From Flavobacteriaceae bacterium (lineage in GTDB: Bacteria > Bacteroidota > Bacteroidia > Flavobacteriales > Flavobacteriaceae): a stretch of 19,339 nucleotides of DNA. The DNA is taken from contig JAUXCI010000014.1 of the NCBI GenBank assembly GCA_030618945.1, forward strand, positions 1 through 19,339, read 5' to 3'. The translations under genes were made by a program, and so were the position numbers. Below are positions 5,659 through 14,529 of the stretch, in pieces. Numbering within the stretch: position 1 is the stretch's first letter; each line of letters begins with the position of its first letter. The notes below the pieces were generated by a model that worked only from the letters and a program-made list of their open reading frames with translations, was not told where the DNA came from and did no database searches.

Positions 5659-7380
5659 ATGAATTCAAACGACATCATTAGCAAAGCCAATCATTGGGTT
5701 AAAGAGCCCTTTGATTCAGCCACTCAAAACGAGATCAAAGAACTTTTAAAAATTGATTCAGCTGACCTTACAGATCGGTTCTATAAAGATTTGGAATTTG
5801 GAACTGGGGGTATGAGGGGCGTCATGGGTGCAGGGACAAACAGAATTAATAAATATACTTTAGGGAAGAACACTCAGGGTTTGTCAAATTACCTGTTAAA
5901 AACCTTTAAGGATAAACAGTCTAAGGCAGTCATTGCTTATGATTGCAGACACAATAGTAGAGAATTTGCTCAATCGGTTGCCAATGTTTTCTCAGCCAAC
6001 AATATAAAGGTCTTTTTATTTGAAGATTTAAGAGCAACCCCAGAATTGTCTTATGCGGTTCGAGAGTTAGGATGTGACGTGGGAATCGTTTTAACTGCCT
6101 CCCATAATCCGCCGGAATACAATGGCTATAAAGTTTATTTTAGTGATGGTGGCCAAATTGTTCCGCCTCAAGATGGAGATATTATAGACGAGATCAATAA
6201 TGTGAGATTTGAAGATATTAATTTCAAGGCCAATGAATCCTTAATCAATTTATTAGGCGAAGAGATAGACCAAAAGTTTGCCAAAGAAGCTGTGGAAAAT
6301 TCGACTTCCAAAACGACAAAAAACAGGGACAAATTAAAGATCGTTTTTACTTCCTTACACGGAACCTCAATTACAATGGTGCCAAGAGCACTGGAACTTG
6401 CAGGCTTTACAGACGTGCACCTCGTTGAAGAACAAAGTGAACCCAATGGTGACTTCCCTACAGTGAAATCGCCCAATCCTGAGGAACCAGAAGCTTTAAA
6501 AATGGCAACTGATTTGGCTGATAAAATTGGTGCTGACATTGTTATTGGAACCGACCCTGACTGCGATCGTTTAGGAATTGCCGTAAGGGATCTGAATAAT
6601 AAACTTGTTTTGTTAAACGGAAACCAAACCTTTGTGATTATGGTCAATGCCCTGATCGAAAAATGGCATCAGGAAGGAAGAATTAACGGGAAACAATTTG
6701 TGGGCTCTACCATAGTTTCCACGCCTATGGTAAACAGAGTAGCTGAAGCTTACGGGGTTGAAACAAAAATCGGACTTACCGGTTTTAAATGGATCGCCAA
6801 AATGATAAGAGACGCTGAAGGAACACAGGAATTTATTGGTGGAGGAGAAGAAAGTTTTGGTTTTATGGTTGGCGATTTTGTCAGAGATAAAGACGCTGTT
6901 TCCAGTACGCTTCTGGCTTGTGAAATTGCGGCTCAAGCTAAAAATAACAACAGCTCGGTTTATGCAGAATTACTCAAATTATACGAAAAACATGGTTTTT
7001 ACAAGGAACACCTGATTTCTGTAGTAAAAAAAGGCGTTCAAGGTGCTCAGGAGATCGTTCAAATGATGGCTGACATGAGAGAAAAGCCAATAACTGAAAT
7101 GCATGGTGAAAAAGTAAAATACCTATTTGACTATCAAACTTCTGTACGTAAAAACCTTTTGACAGGAGAATCGTCAAATATCGATCTGCCGAAATCAAAT
7201 GTATTGATTTATGAAACCGTTGAAGGTACAAGAATGGCAGCCAGACCAAGTGGAACAGAACCTAAAATCAAATTTTATTTTAGTGTTAATGGCGAAATGC
7301 CCAGCTTGAATGATGCTGTGAAGGTAGAAGCAAGTTTAGATGCAAAAATCCAAAGCATCATTGTTGAATGCAATTTATAA
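5659..7380 (+). CDS. Phosphoglucomutase/phosphomannomutase (alpha-D-phosphohexomutase)
   Basis: The 573-residue cytosolic enzyme interconverts hexose 1- and 6-phosphates. All four family motifs are present in order: the phosphoserine loop TASHNPPEYNGYKVY with Ser148; the metal loop GTDPDCDR with Asp299, Asp301 and Asp303; the sugar-binding loop GGGEESFG at about 394-401; and the C-terminal phosphate-binding RPSGTEPKIK at about 533-542. The length fits the longer bacterial branch, like Bacillus PgcA, rather than the 450-residue ManB/GlmM branch. Glucose-1-phosphate supply for nucleotide-sugar synthesis is the likely main role, though mannose phosphates may also be used. The ABC exporter follows after 76 bases without an evident terminator, so the two may be co-transcribed. 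Confidence 0.93.
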   Translation: MNSNDIISKANHWVKEPFDSATQNEIKELLKIDSADLTDRFYKDLEFGTGGMRGVMGAGTNRINKYTLGKNTQGLSNYLLKTFKDKQSKAVIAYDCRHNSREFAQSVANVFSANNIKVFLFEDLRATPELSYAVRELGCDVGIVLTASHNPPEYNGYKVYFSDGGQIVPPQDGDIIDEINNVRFEDINFKANESLINLLGEEIDQKFAKEAVENSTSKTTKNRDKLKIVFTSLHGTSITMVPRALELAGFTDVHLVEEQSEPNGDFPTVKSPNPEEPEALKMATDLADKIGADIVIGTDPDCDRLGIAVRDLNNKLVLLNGNQTFVIMVNALIEKWHQEGRINGKQFVGSTIVSTPMVNRVAEAYGVETKIGLTGFKWIAKMIRDAEGTQEFIGGGEESFGFMVGDFVRDKDAVSSTLLACEIAAQAKNNNSSVYAELLKLYEKHGFYKEHLISVVKKGVQGAQEIVQMMADMREKPITEMHGEKVKYLFDYQTSVRKNLLTGESSNIDLPKSNVLIYETVEGTRMAARPSGTEPKIKFYFSVNGEMPSLNDAVKVEASLDAKIQSIIVECNL

Positions 7381-7456
7381 CATGGTTCTGTGATAAACAG
7401 GTTCTATGTCAGGTGAAATGGGCAGGTAAATTGCCAATGACAAAATATGCGACTAA

Positions 7457-9286
7457 ATGAACTATTTTAAAAAAATCATGCGTTTTGCCTGGCCTTATAT
7501 TAAATATGCCTGGTTAAATGTTTTATTTAATATCCTCTATGCCATTTTCAATGTATTGTCGGTATTGGCTTTTATTCCCGTTTTGGGAATATTGTTTGGA
7601 AGAGAAGACAAAATTACGGTAAAGCCGGTATATTCTGGTTTTGCAGGTCTTTATGATTATGTTCAAAATTCGCTGAATTATTCGGTTTCAGACATGATGG
7701 AATCCGGAGGTGTTGAAAAAGCATTATTGTTCATTTGCCTCATCAGTTTCGCGATGTTTTTCTTTAAAAACCTTTTTAGGTATTTGGCGCTATATGTACT
7801 TACATTTCTGCGCACCGGAGTTGTAAAAGATTTAAGAGATGCCTTGTATCGCAAAATCGTATCACTGCCAATCTCTTATTTTTCCGAAAAGAAAAAAGGA
7901 GATACAATGGCCCGATTATCAAATGATGTTCAGGAAATTGAAGTCTCCTTTTTAAATACACTTGAAGCAATTGTAAGAGAACCGCTCACCATAATTTTTA
8001 CATTGATTTCAATGTTTGCCATCAGCGCTAAACTAACCTTATTTGCATTTATTCTGTTACCAGTTTCCGGAATTTTAATCTCTTCGGTGAGTAAACGACT
8101 TCAAGCAAAATCCTTATTAGCCCAACAGGAAACCGGCAATTTCCTGTCAGTTATTGAAGAGACTTTGACCGGCTTAAAGGTGATCAAAAGTTTTACTGCT
8201 GAAAAGAAAATGGAAGATAAATTTGAGCGTTCAACGTCGCGATTGAAACAATTGATGAACAGTGTGCTCAACAGAAAGAATCTGGCCTCTCCCATGAGTG
8301 AGTTTTTAGGATCAGCAACCATTATTGCCATTTTATATTATGGAGGAAGAATAGTTCTTCTGGGTGAAGATGAAATGAAACCACAGGAATTTCTTGGATA
8401 TATAGGCTTGTTTTATCTGATATTAAATCCTGCAAAGGCCATATCAAAAGCGGTATTCAGCGTACAAAAAGGCAACGCGTCGGCCGAAAGAATCATGACT
8501 GTTCTGGAAACAGAAAATAACATCATTGATCTTCCGGATGCCTCAGAAAAAATAAATTTCGATCATCATATTGAACTCAAGAATATTTCATTTAAATATA
8601 AGGACGAATATGTTTTAAAAAACTTTTCCCTCAGTATACCAAAAGGCACTTCAGTTGCCTTGGTAGGTCAATCAGGCAGTGGCAAATCGACCTTAGCGAA
8701 TCTTATACCACGGTTTTATGACGTCAATGAAGGCGAGATTCTAATCGATGGCATAAATATCAGGAACATCAAAATCAAATCACTCAGGGAGCTGATGGGT
8801 CTGGTAACGCAAGAATCTATCTTGTTTAATGATTCTGTCAAGAATAATATCAAATTAGGGATAGATGCTGCAACCGATGAGGCAGTTTTAAATGCTGCCA
8901 GAATAGCCAACGCAGATGAATTTATCAAAGACCTGCCTAATGGGTATGACGATAATATTGGAGACAGCGGAAATATGCTTTCGGGTGGGCAGCGCCAAAG
9001 ATTATCCATTGCCAGGGCAGTGCTTAAGAACCCTCCGATTATGATCCTTGACGAAGCCACCTCTGCGCTGGATACAGAATCTGAACAACTAGTGCAGTTA
9101 GCTCTCGAAAAAATGATGGAAAACAGGACCTCAGTTGTCATTGCACATAGATTGTCTACAATTCAAAAAGCAGACATGATTGTTGTAATGCAAAAAGGGG
9201 AAATAGTAGAACAGGGAAAACATACTGATCTCTTGAAAAAGAAAGGCGCTTATTTTAAGCTTGTCAATATGCAATCTTTAGGTTAA
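7457..9286 (+). CDS. MsbA-like ABC exporter, fused membrane and ATPase domains
   Basis: The 609-residue type IV (exporter) ABC half-transporter works as a homodimer in the inner membrane. Residues 1-330 form the six-helix membrane domain. The nucleotide-binding domain follows, with Walker A GQSGSGKST (404-412), Q-loop Gln452, signature LSGGQ (508-512), Walker B IMILDE (528-533) and switch His564. Architecture and length match MsbA and related lipid or lipid-linked-glycan flippases. The substrate is not shown by the sequence; lipid A core, other lipids or drugs are all possible. Neighbouring sugar-handling genes (glycosyltransferase, phosphohexomutase) are consistent with an envelope role. Translation starts at MNYFKKIMRF; no consensus promoter box is seen in the 76-base gap upstream. 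Confidence 0.92.
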   Translation: MNYFKKIMRFAWPYIKYAWLNVLFNILYAIFNVLSVLAFIPVLGILFGREDKITVKPVYSGFAGLYDYVQNSLNYSVSDMMESGGVEKALLFICLISFAMFFFKNLFRYLALYVLTFLRTGVVKDLRDALYRKIVSLPISYFSEKKKGDTMARLSNDVQEIEVSFLNTLEAIVREPLTIIFTLISMFAISAKLTLFAFILLPVSGILISSVSKRLQAKSLLAQQETGNFLSVIEETLTGLKVIKSFTAEKKMEDKFERSTSRLKQLMNSVLNRKNLASPMSEFLGSATIIAILYYGGRIVLLGEDEMKPQEFLGYIGLFYLILNPAKAISKAVFSVQKGNASAERIMTVLETENNIIDLPDASEKINFDHHIELKNISFKYKDEYVLKNFSLSIPKGTSVALVGQSGSGKSTLANLIPRFYDVNEGEILIDGINIRNIKIKSLRELMGLVTQESILFNDSVKNNIKLGIDAATDEAVLNAARIANADEFIKDLPNGYDDNIGDSGNMLSGGQRQRLSIARAVLKNPPIMILDEATSALDTESEQLVQLALEKMMENRTSVVIAHRLSTIQKADMIVVMQKGEIVEQGKHTDLLKKKGAYFKLVNMQSLG

Positions 9287-9372
9287 AAAAAAGCAATTAT
9301 GCGCAAATTTGCCCAAACATACCTTATTAGAAAATGGGTCGTGATTATTAAATTCCAATAAATAATATAATA

Positions 9373-10005
9373 ATGAATATCATTGATAGCCTTGAATGGC
9401 GATACGCCTGTAAGAAATTCGACAAAAATAGAAAACTAAATGAGGAACAAGTTGACGCGTTAAAAAAAGCATTTAATCTATCCGCTACTTCTTACGGTCT
9501 ACAACCCTTAAAAATGCTCATTGTACAGCACGATGAGATTAAAGAAAAGCTATTCCCTCTCTCCTATTACCAAGAACAGGTTACTACTTGTTCACATATT
9601 TTAATCCTCTGTATTGATACCGCTTTTGGGGAGAAAGATGTTGATGCCTATTTTGATCTGGAAAAAAACATAAGAGGGGTCTCAGAAGAAGTTGTAGGTA
9701 AATTCAGACAACAATTAAAAACAATCTATAATAAAAAGGATAGAAAAGAAATTGATATTTCTGCCATTTATCAGGCTTATATTGCCCTGGGAACCCTGAT
9801 GACAGTTTGTGCTGACCAGCAAATTGATTCCTGCCCTATGGAAGGATTTGATCCCGAAAAAGTTGATGAAGTTTTAGATTTAAAAACTAAAAACTTAAAA
9901 TCAATTTTAATGCTACCGGTAGGATACAGGGCTGATGATGATGTAATGCGAAATATGAAAAAAGTTCGCAAGCCTTTGAATCAGGTAATCATTGAACTGG
10001 ATTGA
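9373..10005 (+). CDS. NfsB-like NAD(P)H-dependent nitroreductase
   Basis: The 210-residue FMN flavoprotein is of the nitroreductase family, close in length to E. coli NfsB (217). Arg10 and Lys14 in WRYACKKFD fall at the same numbers as the FMN-phosphate contacts of NfsB. LQPLK at about 43-47 replaces the usual QPW/QPY motif. PMEGFDP with Glu157 corresponds to the PIEGF segment that contacts the flavin, and LPVGYR (181-186) is the typical C-terminal strand. It probably reduces quinones, nitro compounds or other small electrophiles; the natural substrate is unknown. It belongs to a different subgroup from the deiodinase-like protein at 2207 and lacks the IYD lid residues. pepD follows after 38 bases in the same direction. 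Confidence 0.88.
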   Translation: MNIIDSLEWRYACKKFDKNRKLNEEQVDALKKAFNLSATSYGLQPLKMLIVQHDEIKEKLFPLSYYQEQVTTCSHILILCIDTAFGEKDVDAYFDLEKNIRGVSEEVVGKFRQQLKTIYNKKDRKEIDISAIYQAYIALGTLMTVCADQQIDSCPMEGFDPEKVDEVLDLKTKNLKSILMLPVGYRADDDVMRNMKKVRKPLNQVIIELD

Positions 10006-10043
10006 ATTAAATTATACTAAAAATTTGCAAATACCTATATAAA

Positions 10044-11516
10044 ATGAATAATTCTGTTGTCAGAAATCTTGAACCAAAAATTCTTTGGAATCATTTCGCC
10101 GAAATTAATGCTATTCCCAGAGCTTCTAAAAAAGAGGAAGCAATTGTTGCCTATATGGTTTCCTTTGGAAAGGGATTGGGCTTGGAAACCATTGTTGATC
10201 CAGTGGGTAACGTGATTATCAGAAAACCGGCTACACCGGGTATGAAGAATAGAAAACCAGTTGTCCTTCAATCGCATTTGGACATGGTCCATCAAAAAAA
10301 TGCCGATACCAATTTCGATTTTGACACTGAAGGAATTAGAATGATCGTAGTTGATGATTGGGTAAAGGCTGATGGAACTACCTTGGGTGCCGATAATGGC
10401 TTAGGCGTTGCCGCCATCATGAGCGTGCTCTCCAGTGATCAAATTGAGCATCCAGAACTTGAAGCCTTGTTTACCATAGATGAGGAAACCGGAATGACGG
10501 GAGCACAGGGCCTGCAAGCCGGATACCTGCACGGAGATATATTGCTCAATCTGGATACAGAAGAAGATGATGAAATTGACATAGGTTGTGCTGGAGGTGT
10601 TGACGTTACAGCAATAAAAACCTATACTCCTCAAGCCTTGGATAAAGGAGTTAAGGCTTATGAAATTTCAGTAAAAGGTTTGCAGGGAGGACATTCAGGT
10701 ATGGATATCCACAAGGGTTTAGCTAATGCCAATAAGCTCATGAATCAAATCCTTCAAAGCCTTCAAACGAATGTTAAAATTTCAATTGTCAATGGCGGAA
10801 GTCTTAGAACTGCTAGCCCAAGGGAAAGCAAATCCATCATAGTTTGTGAGGAAGCCAATGTGGAAAATGTATTCAAAATAGCTGATAAGATTTTTAAAAA
10901 AATAAAAGAGGAATTTAAAACCCTTGAACCAAATCTCCATTGCTCCATCGAACCCGCAGAAAATCCAGCAAACACGATGTCAGTGGATAGTCAAAAAAGC
11001 CTGATTAAGGCCCTTGAAGGATCGATTAATGGCGTGTTTAAAATGAGTGATGAAATGGAGGACCTTGTTGAAGCTTCCAATAATATAGCCAGAGTCATAG
11101 TTGAAAATGGATCAATCTCAGTAGCCTGTTTAACAAGGTCTTCAGTTGAAGAAAGTAAAAGTCAGGTAGCAAATTCCTTAAAAAATGTATTTGAAAACGA
11201 AGGTTTTGATGTTGAATTTTCAGGATCCTATCCTGGATGGAGCCCTAATCGGGATTCAGCAATATTAAAAGTTTTGGAAGGACTTTATACAAACTTATTC
11301 CAAAATAAACCTGCTGTTGTTGCCTGTCATGCAGGATTGGAATGCGGTATTCTTGGAACACATTACCCTGAAATGGACATGATTTCCTTTGGGCCAACCA
11401 TTAAAGGTGCTCATTCGCCCGATGAAAGAGCGAGCATTTCTTCAACAAAAAGGTTTTGGTTTTTTTTACAGGAAATATTAAAAAATATACCTTTAAAACA
11501 GTACCTCAGGTTTTAA
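10044..11516 (+). CDS. pepD: Aminoacyl-histidine dipeptidase (peptidase D, M20C)
   Basis: The 490-residue cytosolic dizinc dipeptidase hydrolyses Xaa-His and other dipeptides. The expected ligands can be placed against E. coli PepD: His78 and catalytic-neighbour Asp80 in QSHLDMVHQ, bridging Asp117 in LGADNGLG, general base Glu147 with Glu148 in DEETGMTGA, Asp171 in LNLDTEE, and His457 in KGAHSPDERA. All fall two to four residues before the E. coli numbers, and the length is nearly the same. The lid (dimerisation) domain inserted between about 190 and 380 includes the GGHSG motif. It lies 38 bases after the NfsB-like gene and converges with ung. Confidence 0.94.
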   Translation: MNNSVVRNLEPKILWNHFAEINAIPRASKKEEAIVAYMVSFGKGLGLETIVDPVGNVIIRKPATPGMKNRKPVVLQSHLDMVHQKNADTNFDFDTEGIRMIVVDDWVKADGTTLGADNGLGVAAIMSVLSSDQIEHPELEALFTIDEETGMTGAQGLQAGYLHGDILLNLDTEEDDEIDIGCAGGVDVTAIKTYTPQALDKGVKAYEISVKGLQGGHSGMDIHKGLANANKLMNQILQSLQTNVKISIVNGGSLRTASPRESKSIIVCEEANVENVFKIADKIFKKIKEEFKTLEPNLHCSIEPAENPANTMSVDSQKSLIKALEGSINGVFKMSDEMEDLVEASNNIARVIVENGSISVACLTRSSVEESKSQVANSLKNVFENEGFDVEFSGSYPGWSPNRDSAILKVLEGLYTNLFQNKPAVVACHAGLECGILGTHYPEMDMISFGPTIKGAHSPDERASISSTKRFWFFLQEILKNIPLKQYLRF

Positions 11517-11549
11517 AGAACAAAAACAATTAATTGAAATAAAACTGTA

Positions 11550-12215
11550 CTACCATTGAATCTCAGGTTTACCCAAACTTTTTAGGTATTCATTGGTTTT
11601 ACTAAAATGCTTATTACCAAACCAGTAACCTCTGTTGGCACTTAATGGAGAAGGATGTCCACTTGTGAGCACTAGATGTTTCTTATGATCTATACTACTC
11701 CCCTTCTTTTTGGCAAATCCACCCCAAAGCAGAAAAACAAGTTGCTCGTTTCTATCTGATAGTATTTTGATCACTGCATCCGTAAATGTTTCCCATCCTT
11801 GCTTTTGATGTGATCCTGCTTCTCCTGAACGCACTGTAAGCGTTGCGTTTATAAGTAAAACCCCTTGATCGGCCCAGGAAGTTAAATCACCACTCTCGGG
11901 ATAAGCTTTTCCGGTATCTTTTTCCAGCTCCTTAAAAATATTCCTCAAAGAAGGTGGGTGTGCGATTTGGTCATGAACTGAAAAGCAAAGTCCGTTAGCC
12001 TGATCTTTACCGTGATAGGGATCTTGTCCTAGGATAACAACTTTAACCTGGTTGAGCTCACAATGATTAAAAGCAGCAAAGATCTCATCACCTTTTGGAT
12101 AGCAGGCGGATGACGTATATTCATCTTTCACAAAATCTACCAACTTCTGAAAATAAACCTTTTTAAACTCTTCTTGTAATTCAGTTTTCCAGCTATTTGA
12201 AATTTGTACATTCAT
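11550..12215 (-). CDS. ung: Uracil-DNA glycosylase, family 1
   Basis: The 221-residue enzyme removes uracil from DNA, the first step of base excision repair. From the ATG at 12215 the water-activating motif GQDPYH is at residues 63-68 with Asp65. The uracil-binding strand LLINATLTV is at about 120-128. The DNA-intercalation loop HPSPLS with His187 is at 187-192. All are intact and the length is normal. An in-frame ATG at 12230 would add MQIYP; relatives begin near MNVQI, and a -7 box at 12244-12251 leaves a short leader for the inner start. The gene is divergent from mutS2, with only 41 bases between the two coding regions. Confidence 0.95.
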   Translation of the reverse strand: MNVQISNSWKTELQEEFKKVYFQKLVDFVKDEYTSSACYPKGDEIFAAFNHCELNQVKVVILGQDPYHGKDQANGLCFSVHDQIAHPPSLRNIFKELEKDTGKAYPESGDLTSWADQGVLLINATLTVRSGEAGSHQKQGWETFTDAVIKILSDRNEQLVFLLWGGFAKKKGSSIDHKKHLVLTSGHPSPLSANRGYWFGNKHFSKTNEYLKSLGKPEIQW

Positions 12216-12237
12216 AGGATAAATTTGCATATTTTTG
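12197..12237 (+). promoter_or_regulatory. Promoter boxes for mutS2
   Basis: TTG (12197-12199), a 20-base spacer and TAAATTTG (12220-12227) come within one base of spacing of the Bacteroidetes consensus. A second exact -7 box, TATTTTTG, lies at 12230-12237, but its nearest TTG is 23 bases upstream. Part of this promoter overlaps the start of ung. Confidence 0.5.
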
Positions 12238-12247
12238 TCATGACAAA
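12234..12247. repeat. 14-bp perfect palindrome between ung and mutS2
   Basis: TTTGTCATGACAAA is its own reverse complement. Its two ends are the TTTG of the plus-strand box TATTTTTG and the CAAA of the minus-strand box. It could be a dimer-binding operator, or just a result of the two boxes facing each other. Confidence 0.45.
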
Positions 12248-12260
12248 TTTAAGGCTTTGA
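12240..12260 (+). other. Six-codon open frame ending on the mutS2 start
   Basis: ATG at 12240 opens a short frame (MTNLRL) whose TGA stop (12258-12260) overlaps the TTG start of mutS2 (12257-12259). The TTGA overlap resembles translationally coupled starts. There is no direct evidence that it is translated. Confidence 0.25.
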
Positions 12261-12273
12261 CAAACAAAATCAC
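12244..12273 (-). promoter_or_regulatory. Promoter box for ung
   Basis: On the minus strand TAAATTTG (12244-12251) matches TAnnTTTG exactly, and the triplet 19 bases upstream is GTG (12271-12273), one base off TTG. It points into ung and lies within the region used by mutS2. Confidence 0.5.
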
Positions 12274-14521
12274 AGAAAAAACACTTAACGATCTTGAGTT
12301 TTCAACAATTCTGGAAACCATTGAAGCATATTGCATTTCGGATTTGGGCAGGCAGGTAGTTAAAAAAATAAGACCCTTTAGCAGATCACTTGAACTGAAA
12401 TCAGAATTGAACCAGGTGAACGAATACCTTTCGTCCTATGTAAATGAAAACAGGATTCCAAACCATTATTTTGATGAAATTACCAAGGAGATCTATTTAC
12501 TGGGCATTGAAGACAGTTTTTTAGACGGAGAAGCTTTTATCAAGATAGCTTCAATGTCAGAGAATGTTAATGATTTGTTGTTATTTTTTAAAAAATTTGC
12601 AAGTTATTACCCTAGCCTATTTGCACAGTCTGAGCATATAGAAATTAACAAGCAAATTAATGCCAATATCAATGCCATCATTTCACCCTTTGGCGAAATT
12701 ATTGACAAAGCATCGCCTGTTTTGTTTGCCATTCGAAAGGACCTGAATAAAATTAGAGGCCAACTCGGAAGTAGTTTTAATAAGGCCCTAGCCCATTATG
12801 CAAGTCTAGGTTATTTAGATGAAATTAGAGAATCAGTAGCCGATAATCAACGTGTGTTGGCGGTTCAATCCATGTACAGAAAAAAAGTAAACGGGGCCAT
12901 TATGGGCAGCTCTAAAACCGGCAGCATTGTTTATATCGCTCCCGAAACTACCCTGCAACTATCCCGTGACCTACAGAACATTAAATACGAAGAGCAGGAA
13001 GAAATTGTCAAGATCCTGAAAAAATTAACAAATATCATTCGCCCCTATGCCCTGCTATTCAAAACCTACCAGGCCTATTTGAGTCATCTCGACGGTGTTG
13101 GAGCAAAGGCCAAATACGCGCAAAAGATCAATGCTTGCCTGCCAAAGATCGTCAACGAAAAAAAAATATTTTTAAAAAATGCTTATCACCCCATCCTTTG
13201 GATGGAAAACAATAGTAAAGGGTTGCGCATCATCCCTCAAACGCTTGAACTGAATAAGGAACAACAGATTATTGTTATTTCAGGGCCAAATGCCGGCGGA
13301 AAAAGTATCACACTTAAAACCATAGGCCTTCTCCAGATTATGATACAAAGTGGCATTCTTATTCCTGTTCATGAAAAGAGCGAAGTAAGTATATTTGATA
13401 ATATACTTACTGACATAGGAGACAATCAATCAATTGAAAATCATTTAAGCACTTATAGTTATCGTCTTAAGAATATGAGAAATTTCTTAAAACGATGCAA
13501 TGCAAACACCTTATTCCTGATCGATGAATTTGGTACAGGCAGCGATCCTGAACTTGGTGGGGCACTTGCCGAAATATTTCTCGAGGAGTTTTATGAAAAA
13601 GGTGCTTTTGGGATTATTACCACTCATTATTCCAACTTAAAGGTATTGGCCAGTGAACTTGAGAATGTGACAAATGCCAATATGCAATTTGATCAGCGTT
13701 CGCTTGAACCTTTATTTAAATTGCATACCGGTCAGGCAGGAAGTTCCTTTACTTTTGAAGTAGCCCAGAAAAATGGTATCCCATTTCGTTTGATTAACAG
13801 AGCGAAGAAAAAAGTGGAAAGAGAGAAAATCAGGCTGGACAAGACCATAGCCAAACTTCAACAAGAAAGAAATGTGCTACAGGGAAAATCAGATGGGCTT
13901 GCTAAGGAACAATTAGCCGCCAAAGAAGGATCTGCAAAATTATTAGAACAACAAAAAAAGATACAAGACAAAATTCAAAGTTTCCAGGACCTTTATGACA
14001 ATAACCAAAAAATGTTGTCATTTGGAAGAAAGGCCAACGAACTGATAAATAAATTCTTTCAGAAAAAAAACAAAAAAGAACTTAAGGATGAATTCCTAAA
14101 ATGGGCAATGGTTCAGGAGGCTAAATATGAAAAGTTGAAAAAGGATAAGCTGGATACTGAACTCAAAAAGAAGAATGATCAGAAAGAAATACCTTTATCC
14201 AAAAGAGAACGAACGAAAATTAATAAAGAACTGAGAACTCAGGAAAGGATAAAAGCAGAATTACTTAAAAAAACAGAAAAAGAAGTAATTCCTGAAATTG
14301 TAAAAATCAGGATCAAAAAGCAAAAGGTCGATCGGGAAAAAGCAATTGTGATTGAAGGATATCAATTCCAAATTCACGACACGGTTCGACTAAAAGATGG
14401 CAATGCCAAAGGTACAATTGAAAAAATTGAAAAAAATATGGCAACCATCAATTACGGTCAAATCAACGCAAAATCAAATGTGAATCAACTCGAGCTAGTA
14501 AAAAGAGCTTCTAAAAAATAA
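12257..14521 (+). CDS. mutS2: MutS2-like DNA-binding ATPase without Smr domain
   Basis: The 754-residue protein is of the MutS2 branch, which lacks the mismatch-recognition domain of MutS. The N-terminus KITEKTLNDLEFSTILE and the following core and lever helices fit MutS2. The ATPase carries Walker A GPNAGGKS (343-350), Walker B LFLIDEFGTGSD (419-430) and the switch TTHYSN (455-460). A long lysine- and glutamate-rich helical region (about 515-690) follows, probably the coiled coil. The last 60 residues (HDTVRLKDGNAKGTIEKI) look like a KOW-type fold. The C-terminal Smr nuclease domain found after this region in Bacillus MutS2 is absent. MutS2 proteins act in recombination control or in rescue of collided ribosomes; which applies here is not evident. 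The start is a TTG; no in-frame ATG fits. Confidence 0.9.
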   Translation: MTNKITEKTLNDLEFSTILETIEAYCISDLGRQVVKKIRPFSRSLELKSELNQVNEYLSSYVNENRIPNHYFDEITKEIYLLGIEDSFLDGEAFIKIASMSENVNDLLLFFKKFASYYPSLFAQSEHIEINKQINANINAIISPFGEIIDKASPVLFAIRKDLNKIRGQLGSSFNKALAHYASLGYLDEIRESVADNQRVLAVQSMYRKKVNGAIMGSSKTGSIVYIAPETTLQLSRDLQNIKYEEQEEIVKILKKLTNIIRPYALLFKTYQAYLSHLDGVGAKAKYAQKINACLPKIVNEKKIFLKNAYHPILWMENNSKGLRIIPQTLELNKEQQIIVISGPNAGGKSITLKTIGLLQIMIQSGILIPVHEKSEVSIFDNILTDIGDNQSIENHLSTYSYRLKNMRNFLKRCNANTLFLIDEFGTGSDPELGGALAEIFLEEFYEKGAFGIITTHYSNLKVLASELENVTNANMQFDQRSLEPLFKLHTGQAGSSFTFEVAQKNGIPFRLINRAKKKVEREKIRLDKTIAKLQQERNVLQGKSDGLAKEQLAAKEGSAKLLEQQKKIQDKIQSFQDLYDNNQKMLSFGRKANELINKFFQKKNKKELKDEFLKWAMVQEAKYEKLKKDKLDTELKKKNDQKEIPLSKRERTKINKELRTQERIKAELLKKTEKEVIPEIVKIRIKKQKVDREKAIVIEGYQFQIHDTVRLKDGNAKGTIEKIEKNMATINYGQINAKSNVNQLELVKRASKK

Positions 14522-14529
14522 AACTATAT

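Noticed and set aside
2207..10005. A joint pathway of the two nitroreductase-fold genes
   Set aside because: They belong to different subgroups, lie 6.5 kb apart and share no promoter or neighbour pattern.
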